Notes: generated by a model from the letters alone, not told the origin. Shown: positions 34,983-46,139, counted from the stretch's first letter. The stretch: DNA of 64,000 nt from Linyphia triangularis (GCA_963978545.1 OZ021725.1:92164305-92228304); one strand, 5' to 3'. Program-made: numbers and translations.

Positions 34983-35023
34983 GTGTTCCGATTCACCCCA
35001 CAGAAAGGGGTGAATCGGAACAC
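34983..35023. repeat. Perfect hairpin, 17-bp stem and 7-nt loop
   Basis: GTGTTCCGATTCACCCC (34983-34999) and GGGGTGAATCGGAACAC (35007-35023) are exact reverse complements. A related GGGGTGTATTGGAACAC occurs at 34816-34832. Confidence 0.9.
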
Positions 35024-35434
35024 TTGTTACAACTTATGCCTGATCTTATTCAAAAGTTTACAGGATGATAAAAAAAAAAAAGTAATGCATTGTGTAGAAT
35101 AGAACCATAAAATTAGCATAAAAAATCCTTTGATATGACGGATATTAAATGTGTTTGTCAATTATTATCAAAACAAACCATATGTTTGGAAGTGTGTCGA
35201 CTGCAAATTCCTTAAAATATATCGAGGAAGGAGAAAAGTATCTTTATTTCGGAAAATCTCTTCATTCATAGGCGCTTTTTGTAAAACACGCTTATAGTCA
35301 TAATCTTGTGGGTGTAAAACTTCGTTTACATAGTCTTCATACATGTAGATTGCGTTTTTCTATATTCCTTAATGCTAACAAAATCGCCTAGAGAAAAACC
35401 ACTGTAACAACTAGATTTTCTGCCATGAGGAAAC
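35024..35434. other. AT-rich DNA, nothing recognised
   Basis: No supported feature. Confidence 0.5.
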
Positions 35435-35560
35435 TACACTGTTAAAAAATTTCGTTCCACCCTGCACCAAAATTTGGTGCCCATTTAGCTGCCACCAACA
35501 TTTGGTGCTTAGTTTCACGAAATAATGGTGCTACCTCGGACACCATATTATGGTGATAGG

Positions 35561-35744
35561 TTGCACCAAAATTCGCGTTTTCGCTACACCATTTTATGGT
35601 GCATGGTTGCACCAAGATTCCCGTTTTCGCTACCCCATTTTATGGTGCATGGTTGCACCAAAATTAGTGTTTTCGCTACTCCATTTTATGCTGAAACGTT
35701 GAACCAATATTTGCGTTTTTGTTATACCATTTTATGGTGATATT
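35561..35744. repeat. 46-bp tandem repeat in the left subterminal region of B
   Basis: Four units begin at 35561, 35607, 35653 and 35699, exactly 46 bp apart. Each has TTGCACCAAAATT near the start and CCATTTTATGGTGC near the end, so each unit is itself an imperfect palindrome around GCACCA and TGGTGC. The open frame across the array is a by-product of its periodicity. Confidence 0.9.
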
Positions 35745-36470
35745 TTAAACCCCCTTTTATATTTTTTGTACCGCATTTTGAAGTTAAGGATGAATCAATA
35801 TTTATGATTTCTGTCCTCAACTTAAAGGTGCATTAAATGTTGAATAATGCGTTTTTCCCCCTCCCCCCCTGCTTGTTATAGCTGTGGATAGAATATATAT
35901 TTTTAAATTAAATAATGTTTGTATTAAATAATTTTTTTTTTGTTTTAAATTATTACTTTTTCATATATTATATAGTTTTATAAATATTTTGTATATAAAT
36001 TATTTTAATGTATTATAAATAAAAAATAGTTATCATTTCAACATTCAATGAGGATATAACTGCATGGGTTCTTCAGCTAGGGCAATGAAGTAGTATAATC
36101 ATGCATTAATTAAAAATATATCCATTTGGAAACAACCAATATTAAAGTAATTTTTTTTTCAACAAATAAAATATCCACATATTAAGTAGAAAATATAATT
36201 TAAAAAAATTATATTTCTAATAAGCATTACTATTTAAAAACTGAATACCTTTATTTATTGTTACCAACAATAACCCTTTTAAATAATTAAAATTATGATC
36301 AGATCAACAATTCTCATATTTTAGCAAACTATTTTTATAGCCCTGTATATTTCACACAGAATACTTGAACAGGAAAACATTGTTTACTTATTCAATCAGA
36401 TCTCAAATGCAATAAAAATGAGTCGTATGACACCCTCAATTTCATATATATATTCAAATTTAAATAGCAG

Positions 36471-36727
36471 CTCACGCGCTTGTATATAAAGACTGGAGAA
36501 CGGGAAAGTTTTCAGATTGACTTCGGAGTTCGTTGAAAGCTGATCGCTTTGTTTACCTATTGGAGTGAGCTTGTATAATCGCTGAATTCGAAGTTATTTT
36601 TGTTGAAGCTTGAGAGTAATTAAACTGTTGCCTGTGAATAAATTTTGTGAGTTTTCTGATGAGAGAATAAATATTTTTAAACCGTGAAAACTGTGCCATC
36701 ATTGCCTCAGTGGAAAAATTCATAACA
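36471..36727 (+). repeat. 5' LTR, 5'-truncated
   Basis: Matches 42018-42274 of the 3' LTR. It retains the TATA-like TGTATATAAA (36481-36490) and an AATAAA-containing segment near its end, so the core promoter remains, but about 196 bp of U3 are gone. Confidence 0.93.
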
Positions 36728-36728
36728 G

Positions 36729-36746
36729 TGGTGTCAGAAGTGGGAT
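36729..36746 (+). promoter_or_regulatory. Primer-binding site for tRNA-Leu
   Basis: TGGTGTCAGAAGTGGGAT lies one base after the LTR. It is complementary to the 3' end of an animal tRNA-Leu including CCA, as I know that sequence. Confidence 0.85.
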
Positions 36747-36759
36747 CTCGTAATTTTGA

Positions 36760-38175
36760 ATGCCGACAACTAGAGGAATGATGGAAGACCAAATGAAGCA
36801 GTTGATGGAAATGATTGCTGGAATGAAGGCCCAACAAGAATCCACTGCCGCCGAAATAAAATCCGAAATGAAAGCCTGCCAAGAAACCACCGCAGCCGAA
36901 ATGAAAGCCTGCCAAGAAACCACCGCAGCCGAAATGAAAGCCGAACTTTTCGCTACGATTGCCGCCGGACAAGCCCGTCAAGAAACGACAAATGCCGAAC
37001 TCGCCGCCTCAATTGCCGCCAGTCAAGAAGCGACATCATCAGACATTAAAGCTTTACAAGAAGCGACATCATCAGATTTTAAAGCTTTGCAAAATGCAAC
37101 GTCATCTGACATGAAAGCTTTGGCCGATAAGTGCGAGTCCACATCCGCAGCCGTAATCAAGATCAGGGAAGAAATGAAAACCGAGCTAGCGTCAATGGTA
37201 GAATCTACTATTATGGAGACAACATCATCGGTCCTGCAATCCGTGAAGGAAGACGTTCTCACTGCTGTAAGAGATGAAATGGAAGAAAAGGTTTCCACTA
37301 TCAAAGAAGAGCAGGGAAAATTCATGGATGCTGTAGAAGAAAGGCTACGGAAAATAGAAACTCGCGAAGCTGTGACCATTGCAACGCCTAATTGGGATAA
37401 CGTTTCCACTCCCTTTATTGCGCCACGTTCCAGCATCAAAGTGGCCACTTTTGATGGGAGGTCGTCTTGGCTCGTTTATCAAACGCAGTTTGAAATGATT
37501 GCTTCTGCGAATGGCTGGGACGATACTTCGAAAGCATTCCATCTCGCGGCATCTCTTCGAGGTGAAGCTGCTGACATTTTACAAACACTACCTGAAGAGA
37601 AGCGGGGAGAATTCGTGGCGCTGGCAAGTGCGTTGGAATTGAGGTTTGGGGAACAACATCTAAAGGATTATAACAGACTGCAACTGAAAGTGAGACAGCA
37701 GAAGGCCAATGAAACTCTTCAAGAATTGGCATCGGATATAGAAAGACTGTCGCTCCTCGCTTTCCCAGACTATCCCTCGGACGTACGAGATAACCTGTCT
37801 CTTCAGTATTTCGTGGATGCCATCAAAGATCCCGACATACAGCAAGCTACCAGGATGTCAGACAGCAAAGATCTAAAGTCCACCCTCGTCTATGCCATGA
37901 GAGTAGAAGCCGCACAGCAAGCTTCTAGAAAAGATCGGCGTTTCGTACGTGGAACATTGGCAGACGATTCCTCTGAACTTTTCACGAAGAAGTTTCAAGA
38001 ACTGGAAAACAAGATGGAGCGAATTATGAAAAATATTCCTGGTTCGAAGGATCGAAAAACCAGAGTGGTTTGTTGGCTCTGCAACCGGGAAGGACATTTC
38101 AGACGTGATTGCCCTGAATTGGACAGGAGAGGGGACAGACCCTCGTCCGAGCCTCAGCAGTTAGCCGCTCTTTAG
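36760..38175 (+). CDS. gag: Ty3/gypsy Gag, 471 residues, intact frame
   Basis: Gag forms the retrotransposon particle and packages its RNA. The N-terminal ~200 residues are a predicted coiled coil rich in Ala, Glu, Lys and Met, containing 11-residue repeats: two identical EMKACQETTAA units, then EATSSDIKALQ, EATSSDFKALQ and NATSSDMKALA. A capsid-like region follows (FDGRSSWLVYQTQFEMIA, then HLAASLRGEAADIL near residue 265). A single CCHC knuckle, CWLCNREGHFRRDC, lies near residue 438. It starts just after the primer-binding site and ends with TAG at 38173-38175. The protease frame overlaps its end in the -1 frame from about 38109, suggesting -1 frameshifting, though no clear slippery heptamer was seen. 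The domain assignment is firm, and the frame is open throughout. Confidence 0.92.
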   Translation: MPTTRGMMEDQMKQLMEMIAGMKAQQESTAAEIKSEMKACQETTAAEMKACQETTAAEMKAELFATIAAGQARQETTNAELAASIAASQEATSSDIKALQEATSSDFKALQNATSSDMKALADKCESTSAAVIKIREEMKTELASMVESTIMETTSSVLQSVKEDVLTAVRDEMEEKVSTIKEEQGKFMDAVEERLRKIETREAVTIATPNWDNVSTPFIAPRSSIKVATFDGRSSWLVYQTQFEMIASANGWDDTSKAFHLAASLRGEAADILQTLPEEKRGEFVALASALELRFGEQHLKDYNRLQLKVRQQKANETLQELASDIERLSLLAFPDYPSDVRDNLSLQYFVDAIKDPDIQQATRMSDSKDLKSTLVYAMRVEAAQQASRKDRRFVRGTLADDSSELFTKKFQELENKMERIMKNIPGSKDRKTRVVCWLCNREGHFRRDCPELDRRGDRPSSEPQQLAAL

Positions 38176-38840
38176 TTTATCTCGTGAGGCGGAGGTCGCC
38201 GTGTAGAGCAGGTGGTGCCCCACTCAGCCTCTATCACATCTCATCCCTTCAAGGAGGAAACCATGGTTTATTCGTGGAGGGCAAGATCAATGGAACTCCC
38301 TGTCGTCTAATAGTTGACTCAGGGGCAAATGTAACCATCTTACGGACGGATGTAGCCCGGCGCCTGGACAGCCAACCTCTTTACACGGCGCCTTCAGTTT
38401 CACTACAGACTGTGACTGGTGACAAAATTTCTGTGCATGGGAAATTAAATGTCAACATCTCTTTTGGATTTCACACCTACGCTCACACAGTTTACGTCGC
38501 TGAAATTATTGACCCATGTATTCTTGGATTGGACTTTTTAAAGAAAAATGGAATTACTTTGAATTTCGAGAAAGGCGAGCATCAAACGGGGAAAGAAGTT
38601 CCATTGTTCGGTTTGGACTCGGAAGAGCCGTGTGCATATCGAATAGTAGCTCTTGAAGACATCACCATCCCCTCCATGACAGATTTGGTTGTAAAAGGTT
38701 CAACAGAGCTCCCGAAGGCCTTCCGATTTGGAGTAACGGACTTCCCATCATCGAATAGCGTCCCGAAAGGAGTGGTAGTAGGAGCGACGCTTGTGGATCT
38801 CTCAAGAGGTGGTGCATGTGAGAATGGCCAACATCGGTGA
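38109..38840 (+). pseudogene. pol: Ty3/gypsy Pol, aspartic protease segment
   Basis: The retroviral-type aspartic protease matures Gag and Pol. The frame is open from 38109, overlapping the end of gag in the -1 frame, so no start codon of its own is expected. The active-site triad sits in LIVDSGANVTIL (38307-38342), and ILGLDFLKKNG about 70 residues later matches the conserved C-terminal protease motif. The frame ends in TGA at 38838-38840. Homology moves to the +1 frame around 38800-38812, so a small indel has disconnected protease from RT. The active-site residues themselves look intact. Confidence 0.88.
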
Positions 38841-39912
38841 TGCTACAAGAATTATCAAGAAAGGAGAAGAAATTGCCACTTGCACACCTGTTACAAGCAT
38901 CGAACGAGGATCGGAGGAGCTTCCGACTGCACCATCCGCGGATTTAGTGAGCCAGCTTCTCGAGGACTCCCGGTTGGAAAGAAGTCAAGAGAAGATTGTC
39001 GGAAACCTTATAAAAGAATTTCAAGACATTTTCTCCATGTCATCGAAAGATGTAGGAAGAACAAAGCTTACTCAACATCGAATCGATACTGGGACCCATT
39101 TACCTATTAAACGTCCTCCAAGACTTCCTTTCGCAAAACAAGAGGAGGTCGGGAAACTGTTACATGAAATGGAAGATAATAGAGTTATCGAACCCTCCTC
39201 AAGTCCATGGGCCTCTCCAATCGTACTCGTTCGAAAGAAGGATGGTTCCACCAGGTTTTGTGTGGATTACCGGAAACTGAACGAAATTACGAAAAAGGAC
39301 AGCTACCCTCTGCCAAGAATCGATGACACTTTGGACACTCTATCGGGGAACCAGTGGTTTTCGACTTTGGATTTGAAGAGTGGATACTGGCAAGTGGAGA
39401 TACATCCCGACGATCGTGAGAAGACTGCCTTCACTACCGGCCAAGGATTATGGCAGTTTCAAGTTATGCCGTTTGGCTTGTGTAATGCACCGGCTACGTT
39501 CGAGCGACTAATGGAGACTGTGCTTAGAGGACTTTCCTACGAGACCTGTCTGGTATATTTGGACGATATCATTATCACCGGGCGGAGTTTTGATCAGCAC
39601 TTGCAAAACGTAAAGAACGTGTTCTTGAAGCTTAGGGAAGCCCACTTGAAACTTAGCCCATCAAAATGTAAGCTCTTTAGGCGGAAAGTCAGTTATCTCG
39701 GACACATCATCTCATCCGATGGAGTAAGCACAGATCCAGCCAAGATCCATGCTGTGCAAATTTGGTCCCGACCACAAGACGTTCATCAATTGCGAAGCTT
39801 CCTAGGACTGTGCACGTATTACCGTAGATTCGTGAAAGGTTTCTCCAAGATCGCCAGACCCTTGCATCGACTAACAGAGCAAGCAGAAGTTCCTATGGAC
39901 TGCCGACTGTGA
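38800..39912 (+). pseudogene. pol: Ty3/gypsy Pol, reverse transcriptase segment
   Basis: The RT copies element RNA into DNA. The conserved blocks are all present: SSSPWASPIVLVRKKDG, CVDYRKLN, TLDLKSGYWQ with its Asp, MPFGLCNAPATFERLM and the active site LVYLDDIII at about 39556-39582, followed by the connection-domain start (RKVSYLGHIIS, LRSFLGLCTYYRRF). The ATG at 38791 is not a true start; the region is an interior part of Pol disconnected from the protease by a frameshift. The frame runs to a TGA at 39910-39912, but homology shifts by one base near 39885-39895, just before RNase H. RT motifs are intact, but the polyprotein is broken on both sides. Confidence 0.93.
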
Positions 39913-41761
39913 CGACTCCTTCAATCAACTGAAGAACGCTTTAACATCCGCGCCTGTTTTGGCTTTTCCCGATGTTAACAAGGACTTCATTTTGGATACA
40001 GATGCCAGCAATGAGGGAGTGGGCGCCGTTCTTTCCCAGGAAATTGAAGGACAGGAGAAAGTCATCGCTTATTTTAGTAAGAGCCTGTCAAGATCCGAAC
40101 GGAACTACTGCGTCACAAGAAAGGAGTTACTGGCAATAGTAAAGGCCGTTGAACACTTTCATCATTACTTGTACGGCCGAAAATTCCTTTTAAGAACTGA
40201 TCATGCGTCTCTGACTTGGTTGCTGAATTTCAAGAATACAGAGGGACAAATAGCAAGGTGGATTCAGCGCCTGCAGGAATACGACATGGATATCCATCAC
40301 AGAAAAGGAACGTTCCATGGGAATGCAGACGCTCTTTCTAGAAGACCATGTCCGGAGAACTGTCGATTTTGTTCCAATGCCGAGTCTAAGTTTGGGGTTA
40401 ACACATCGGCCGTTCGGAAAATAACTTCCAAGTCAACTACTTCAGACGTGGATCCTTGGAGTGATCAGAATGTCCGCAAAAGTCAGGTCGAAGATCAGGA
40501 CTTGAAACCTCTCATTGAATTCATGGAAGCAGCTACCGGAAAAACCAGTTGGCAGGAAATTGCATGCTATAGCCCAATAATGAAGAGATATTGGGCTATG
40601 TGGGACTCTTTGCACTTGAAGAATGGAGTACTCTACCGTCGATGGGAGTCCGATGATGGCAAAAGCTTCCGGTGGCAATTAATCCTTCCAAGTTCTAGAG
40701 TTACCAACGTTCTAGAAGAACTTCACAGCAGTTCTACTGGAGGACATTTTGGTGTCACGAAAACTCTTCAGAAAGTCAGGGAGAGATTCTTCTGGGACAA
40801 AGCAAAATCCGACGTGGAGAAGTGGCGCAAGTCCTGTGATGCATGCAATTCACGAAAGGGACCGAAGACCCGAACTCGTGGAAAGTTGCAACGTTACAAC
40901 GTAGGAGCACCATTCGAAATAATTGCTTTGGACGTCTTAGGCCCCCTACCTCACACAACTAATGGCAACAAATACATCCTAGTTGTCATGGACTACTTTA
41001 GCAAGTGGCCAGAAGCATACGCGATTCCGGACCAGGAAGCCACAACCCTAGCAGAAGTCCTCGTACGGAATTTTATCTCCCGATTTGGCGTACCCCTGCT
41101 GATACATTCCGATCAGGGGACGAACTTCAACTCTGCCGTCTTCACTGGGCTGTGTGACTTGCTCGACATGGAAAAGACTCGTACAACTCCCCTGCACCCA
41201 CAATCCGATGGAATGGTTGAACGATTTAATAGAACGATTCTGAATCATCTCTCCTTGTTTGTTTCCAAGAACCAGCAAGATTGGGATCAGAAACTTCCAT
41301 TGTTCCTTTTGGCCTACAGAAGTGCTACTCACGAGACCACCGGATATACACCATCTCAAATGATTTTCGGAAGAGACCTTAGACTACCCTGCGACCTCCT
41401 CTTTGGACGACCACCGGACACCCCTTCCTCGCCTGTCCAGTATCTAGATGATCTCCAGGCACGTTTGGAAGCTGTACATCAGTTCGCCAGAGAAAGAATC
41501 AATTTCATGACGGAGCGCATGAAGGTCCGCTACGATGCCAAGGCCACGGAACGTTCATTCCAGGAAGGTGACAAGGTGTGGTTATGGAATCCTAAACGTC
41601 GGAAAGGACTCTCTCCTAAGCTCCAGACGAACTGAGAAGGGCCGTATGTGGTCCTTAAGAAGATCAACGACGTCGTGGTAAGGATTCAACGGACACCCTC
41701 CTGTAAACCTAGAGTTGTACATAACAATAGACTAGCCCCATATTATAGTAGAAGGGATTGA
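39890..41761 (+). pseudogene. pol: Ty3/gypsy Pol, RNase H and integrase, nonsense codon
   Basis: RNase H degrades the RNA template: ILDTDASNEGVGAVLSQ, YFSKSLSRSERNYCVTRKEL, RTDHASL and ALSRRP are visible. Integrase follows with a zinc-binding HHCC domain (HSSSTGGH and CDAC, about 40725-40845) and a complete D,D-35-E core: Asp in ALDVLGP, Asp in HSDQG (41111-41113) and Glu in MVERF (41219-41221). A TGA at 41633-41635 stands where related integrases usually have Trp, after KLQTN. The same frame then continues with integrase-like sequence to a second stop at 41759-41761. The upstream junction to RT needs a 1-nt shift. Catalytic residues are intact, but the polyprotein is interrupted. Confidence 0.93.
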
Positions 41762-41808
41762 ATTGCCTTTCCTCTTAAGGACTTCACTGCCCGGGACGTG
41801 CAGTCTTT

Positions 41809-41821
41809 AAGAAGGGGGAAA
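41809..41821 (+). promoter_or_regulatory. Polypurine tract
   Basis: AAGAAGGGGGAAA lies directly before the TG of the 3' LTR, the standard priming site for plus-strand synthesis. Confidence 0.88.
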
Positions 41822-42274
41822 TGTTGCACAAATTGTCTGTATATATTGTAAATAGTGACGTATTATTTCAAAATTCTATTGTAATTTATTTTTATCTTAT
41901 TTTATTTATTAATTAATAGCGATTATACAAGTTAGAAAAAGGTGGCAACACCTAAAGCAGTCGAGAAGTTTCGAGATATTTCTTTTCTATGAATTGGCTG
42001 GAAATTTCGAGAATGTCTCACGCACTTGTATATAAAAGACTGGAGAACGGGAATGTTTTCAGATTGACTTCGGACTTCGTTGAAAGCTGATCGCTTTGTT
42101 TACCTATTGGAGTGAGCTTGTATAATCGCTGAATTCGAAGTTATTTTTGTTGAAGCTTGAGAGTAATTAAACTGTTGCCTGTGAATAAATTTTGTGAGTT
42201 TTCTGAAGAGAGAATAAATATTTTTAAACCGTGAAAACTGTGCCATCATTGCCTCAGTGGAAAAATTCATAACA
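41822..42274 (+). repeat. 3' LTR, complete, 453 bp
   Basis: Begins TGTTGCAC and ends ATAACA (TG...CA). It contains a TATA-like TATATAAAAG near 42029 and an AATAAA-containing segment (GAGAGAATAAATATT) about 60 bp before its end. The last 257 bp match the truncated 5' LTR. Confidence 0.94.
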
Positions 42275-42293
42275 ATTTTTAATACAGAAGAGA

Positions 42294-42504
42294 CAGTACT
42301 TTTCCCTTAAAGGGTGCTATTGGCAAAAAATATCCAAGTACAGTACGGATTCTGCGTTAAGAACTTTTTACGTAAAACCAAGCCAAATCATGGCAACCAT
42401 AGGCAGTTAACTTATTAAAAAATGGCAGCTGCTGCCATTTATTGGCGCAGAATCCGTACCACACTTGGATTTTGCCAATGGCCTCCTTTAACGGAAAAGT
42501 ACTG
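42294..42504. mobile_element. Foldback MITE with ~60-bp terminal inverted repeats
   Basis: Arms 42294-42356 and 42446-42504 are near-perfect reverse complements, both including CAGTACTTTTCC, ATTGGCAAAA and TACGGATTCTGCG. The ~90-bp centre contains a smaller palindrome, GGCAGCTGCTGCC. The flanking AAGAG words are not exactly adjacent, so the TSD is uncertain. Confidence 0.75.
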
Positions 42505-43440
42505 AAGAGGCTTTTTAAAACATTTAGTTGATTAAAAGTCTGTAACTGAGCACTAAATCAACTTATTACTTTGCAGATTATATTTTTTATCATATTACAG
42601 CAACCTTTCATTATGCAATGGTATCATGTAGCTTAAAATAGAATATATTTTTTAAAAAATTATTTAAAGTCGCCTTCAGAGGAAGTCATTTTACTGTTAT
42701 TTGTACTAAAGGCAAGTTTTTCATGTTGAAATAGGGGAATTCTTAATAAAGAATAATTAAAAAAATGCTGAGGGACAACCAATAATACCACAAACATACC
42801 GAAAAAGATAGCTCATGTTTATGTTTATTACGAGCAGGGTAGAAATGAAACTTTTGAAAGTCTACTTTATTTAGCACACAAAAACATTGTTTTTAATCAG
42901 GGTTCCCACACTTTTCATACAATAAGAAGCTATTAAACACCTTTAATATTTTTCATAAGAACTAACCTTAACTTGCATACATGAATTAAAAATCAAACCT
43001 GAACAAGATTTTGTATGATAATTAGCATAAACTATCTTATTTAAAAATAAACAACACATTTGAAACCATTAATACCACAAACATATCGAAAATGAGTCAA
43101 ATCTAGTTAGCTGTAATAAATAAGCTGGAATTTTAAATTACTATTAGAGAAAAATAAGAATTATTAAAGGTTTTTATAAATGAAAACTAAAAGTAAGGAT
43201 TTCTTAAAGAGCAAGACCTAGTAGAAACATTGTTTATACATAAATTAAATATAAAACATGTACTAGATTATTTAAGGTTCTTTTAGAATAAAACTTGTAA
43301 TAAGTTCTAGTCTTCTTGAACGGAGCATCAGGTTACTTATCCAGATCATATACGAACCACGTTCTGGTGCAGCATAGTCTTCAATTGTGTACTCATTTGA
43401 CTTAGATCCATTCCTGCTGCTACAATGATAGGTTATCAAA
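42505..43440. other. AT-rich interior of element B, nothing recognised
   Basis: No coding motif was seen. CACAAACATA followed by CGAAAA occurs twice (near 42790 and 43076). Confidence 0.45.
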
Positions 43441-44310
43441 ATTTAATGGACTTTGAACGTGGCATTATAGTCAGCGCTTGAAAGATGGACATAGTATCTC
43501 CGAGGTGGTAAATAAACCGTATCGTGGTAAATAAACTGTACCGTGTGTATCAATTACCTGGTAAAACATCAAATCTCAGAGAAATCGATGCGGTTAGGAA
43601 AATACCTTGAAAGACAGGGACCATCAACAACTAAGGAGAATCCTTAAACAAGATGGAAGTGCATCACTTCTACAAATTGCCACAAATTTCAATGCTGGGG
43701 CATCAACAAGTGTCAATGTGCAAACAGTTCAAAGAACCATCAATGATGTGAGGCGGAATCCCACACATGACGTTGTTGACTACATGACACAAGGATTTAA
43801 GATTCGCCTGGGCCCACCAATATCGCTATTGAACTGTTGATGACAAGAAACTGTTGCCTGGTCTGATGAGTCTCCTTTACAATTGTATTGGGCAGATGGA
43901 CAAGCAGGGTTTGGAGACAACCTTATGAATCCAAGGATCCTACATGTCTACAGGGAACTGTTTAACTTAGTGGAGCCTCTGCGATGATATGTGGCATATG
44001 CTGTTGGAGCGATATGTGACACCTGATTAGTCTAGAGACGACTCTGACAGGTATGTAAGCATCTTCTCCCATCACCTGCACTTATTTATGTCCATGGCGC
44101 ATTCGGCTGGACTTGGGCAATTCTAGCAGGACAATGGGACACTCCACATGCCACGAGTAGCTACAAACTGGCTCCAGGGACACTCTTTTGACTTTGGACA
44201 TCTTCGTTGACCACCTAAACCCCCAGACAGGAATATTAGTATATCTGGGATGCCTTGCAACGTGATCAGAAGAGATCTCCACCACCTCGCACTCCTATGG
44301 ATTTGTGAGC
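43440..44310 (+). pseudogene. Tc1-like transposase, heavily decayed
   Basis: The plus strand shows an N-terminal helix-turn-helix remnant (DFERG near 43450, then DRDHQQLRRILKQ, FNAGASTSVNVQTVQRTIND at 43613-43765). A catalytic-domain remnant is spread over several frames, with QDNGTLHMPRVATNW near 44130, where Tc1 proteins have the second Asp followed by Asn-Ala, and PPKPPDRN near 44215. Many stops and frameshifts interrupt it. It lies within element B, but its own terminal repeats were not identified. Family assignment is good; activity is excluded. Confidence 0.8.
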
Positions 44311-44530
44311 TGAGCATCATCATCGGGAAACTGAAATATACAAAAGAGCATGATTAAGTCCCGAGTTTATTATTATTTTTATTACGTATAAAATTGTGTT
44401 TACTTTACTGCAATTTCATTGAAATATCACTGGTCGCTCTACACAGAATAATTTTTTTGTTATTTAATCGATAACTATCCGAGACGATTTATTATATATG
44501 CAATTTATTTCTCAATTAAACTCTTATAGT

Positions 44531-45150
44531 CCGAAGGAGGGCTGCATGTTAAGGTACTCCATCGGACATCATTATAATTTTTTTTACAGAATGTGGAGAA
44601 AAGTTAGATTATGAGTCCACTGGTCTGCCGTGGCAAAAATGGCCGAAACTGGTCAAAAATCGACGTGGAATGAGTTGAACTAAATACGATTGCCAAATAA
44701 TGAGCATTCTTTTTTTATTTTATAACCCTTAGTTCTTTAATTTTCAATTAAAGGCTGCAGACGGTTCAGATGTCAGGCGACGGCTTACTTGTATCTGTTA
44801 AAAATGAATCAAGTACACAATATATATTATGTCCCTAATGACGGAACTGATGTTGCCAATTAAGCTCACTTTTGAAATATGCTAGTTTTCTGACCCAGAA
44901 ATCAGAAATCATTTGCGTCCTTCATTGAAAATCAAAGTGCGTTGGCTGACCAGAAGAAAAAGTGGGTTAATATACTAGCAAGTTACGACATATTTATCAG
45001 TCGGATTTAGTTCAAGTCATTAAATGTAAATTTTCGACCAGTTTTGGCCGTTTTTGCCACAGCAGACGAGGAGATTTACATTCTTCGTATTCTATAAAAA
45101 ATACAGAATGATCTTCGATGATGTACCTCAACATGCAGTCGTCTCTTAGT
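44531..45150. mobile_element. Long inverted-repeat (foldback-like) element, ~620 bp
   Basis: Outer arms (44538-44610 and 45080-45140) share CTGCATGTTAAGGTAC and CATTNTNTATTTTT-type words inverted. Inner arms (44624-44665 and 45030-45068) share GTCTGCCGTGGCAAAAA, ACTGGTC. No coding capacity. CTCTTA occurs outside both ends but does not abut the left arm exactly. Confidence 0.6.
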
Positions 45151-45519
45151 ATATTAGTGATACAGGTAGAATTGAAATAAAGGATATATAAAAAGACAAT
45201 AAACTACGCGTGAAAAAAATACATTTAAAATAGCATTAATTGAAAAAATAAGGTCTCTTTCGTTCAAATTATAAACATTCTTTTTCAGAAAACATGTTTA
45301 GATGAAAATGCATTGAATTGTTCGAGAAATTGATTAAATTGAACTTTTGAATATTTTGTATGATTAAACTTTCAGCTGCAGTGGCATAAAATGTTACATA
45401 ATTCATATGAGCGGCCTCTCAAACCATTCTTCCATAAGCGTGATTAAAAGTTGACTGAAAATTAATAAAATATTATTTAAGTACTATTATTTATTTGAAA
45501 AGAGGAGGGACCATTGTTC

Positions 45520-45590
45520 ACTTTCAAGGGTGGAAACATTTCATGAAAAATGACTCGGGTCTGAAACTGCATACAACAGTTAAAGCTTAT
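45520..45590. repeat. Decayed relative of the 14.1-kb piggyBac-like MITE
   Basis: GGGTGGAAACATTTCATGAA, AAAATGACTCG and ACAACAGTTAAAG match the right half of the MITE at 14096-14304. The left half was not found. Confidence 0.6.
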
Positions 45591-46139
45591 AAACTTTAGG
45601 ATAATGCTGATAATTATTGAATAAAATAATTTTTTATTCATACATATGTCATTTTTGTAGAAAGGGTGCAATATAAGTCAAAATTTATTATTTTGAATAA
45701 AAAATCCGAGACTGCATGTACTTGAAGCTAGTTGAATGGCACAAGATTGTTTCAAATTGAATTTAATATGAAAACAGACTTAAGCGTCCTTCCAGCCCAT
45801 ATAATCTATGATTATGTATACACTTTAACTTAAAAAAAAAAGAATTTTGGGTTGTGTCACTTTTTTAGCAAGAGTGCGATAAAACATCACGAAATCAGAA
45901 ATTTTAAGGTAATTTCACTGGTAATGCATTGCTGAGAATTTGTCAACATCATTTAAGCCTAACTGAACACAGGGCAAATCAATTTCTGCATCGATAAATA
46001 ATTTACAGTAAGCAAAAAACATTTACCATATATGTAAAATAAAGCATTTTACTTACCTTGATATTCGATTAATGATTTAAATACTCTGTGCTAGACATTG
46101 CTTTCGGTCTTGATGCGGTTGTTGTCGATTTCAATCGAA

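Larger units (their letters stand above)
36471..42274 (+). mobile_element. Ty3/gypsy LTR retrotransposon, recent but defective
   Basis: Order: truncated 5' LTR, tRNA-Leu primer-binding site, gag, protease, RT, RNase H, integrase, polypurine tract, complete 3' LTR. This is the Ty3/gypsy domain order. The 257 bp shared by the two LTRs differ at four substitutions and one 1-nt indel, indicating a young insertion. Coding is broken by two apparent frameshifts (near 38805 and 39890) and one nonsense codon (41633-41635). About 196 bp of the 5' LTR are missing, so the target duplication cannot be read. It lies within element B. Confidence 0.95.

Noticed and set aside
35525..35740. 71-codon open frame in the B left end
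   Set aside because: It runs across the 46-bp array and owes its openness to the repeat; no protein similarity.
35561..35744. Regular 46-bp repeats considered as a CRISPR array
   Set aside because: Repeat and spacer cannot be separated, units are imperfect palindromes inside a transposon end, and the DNA is eukaryotic.
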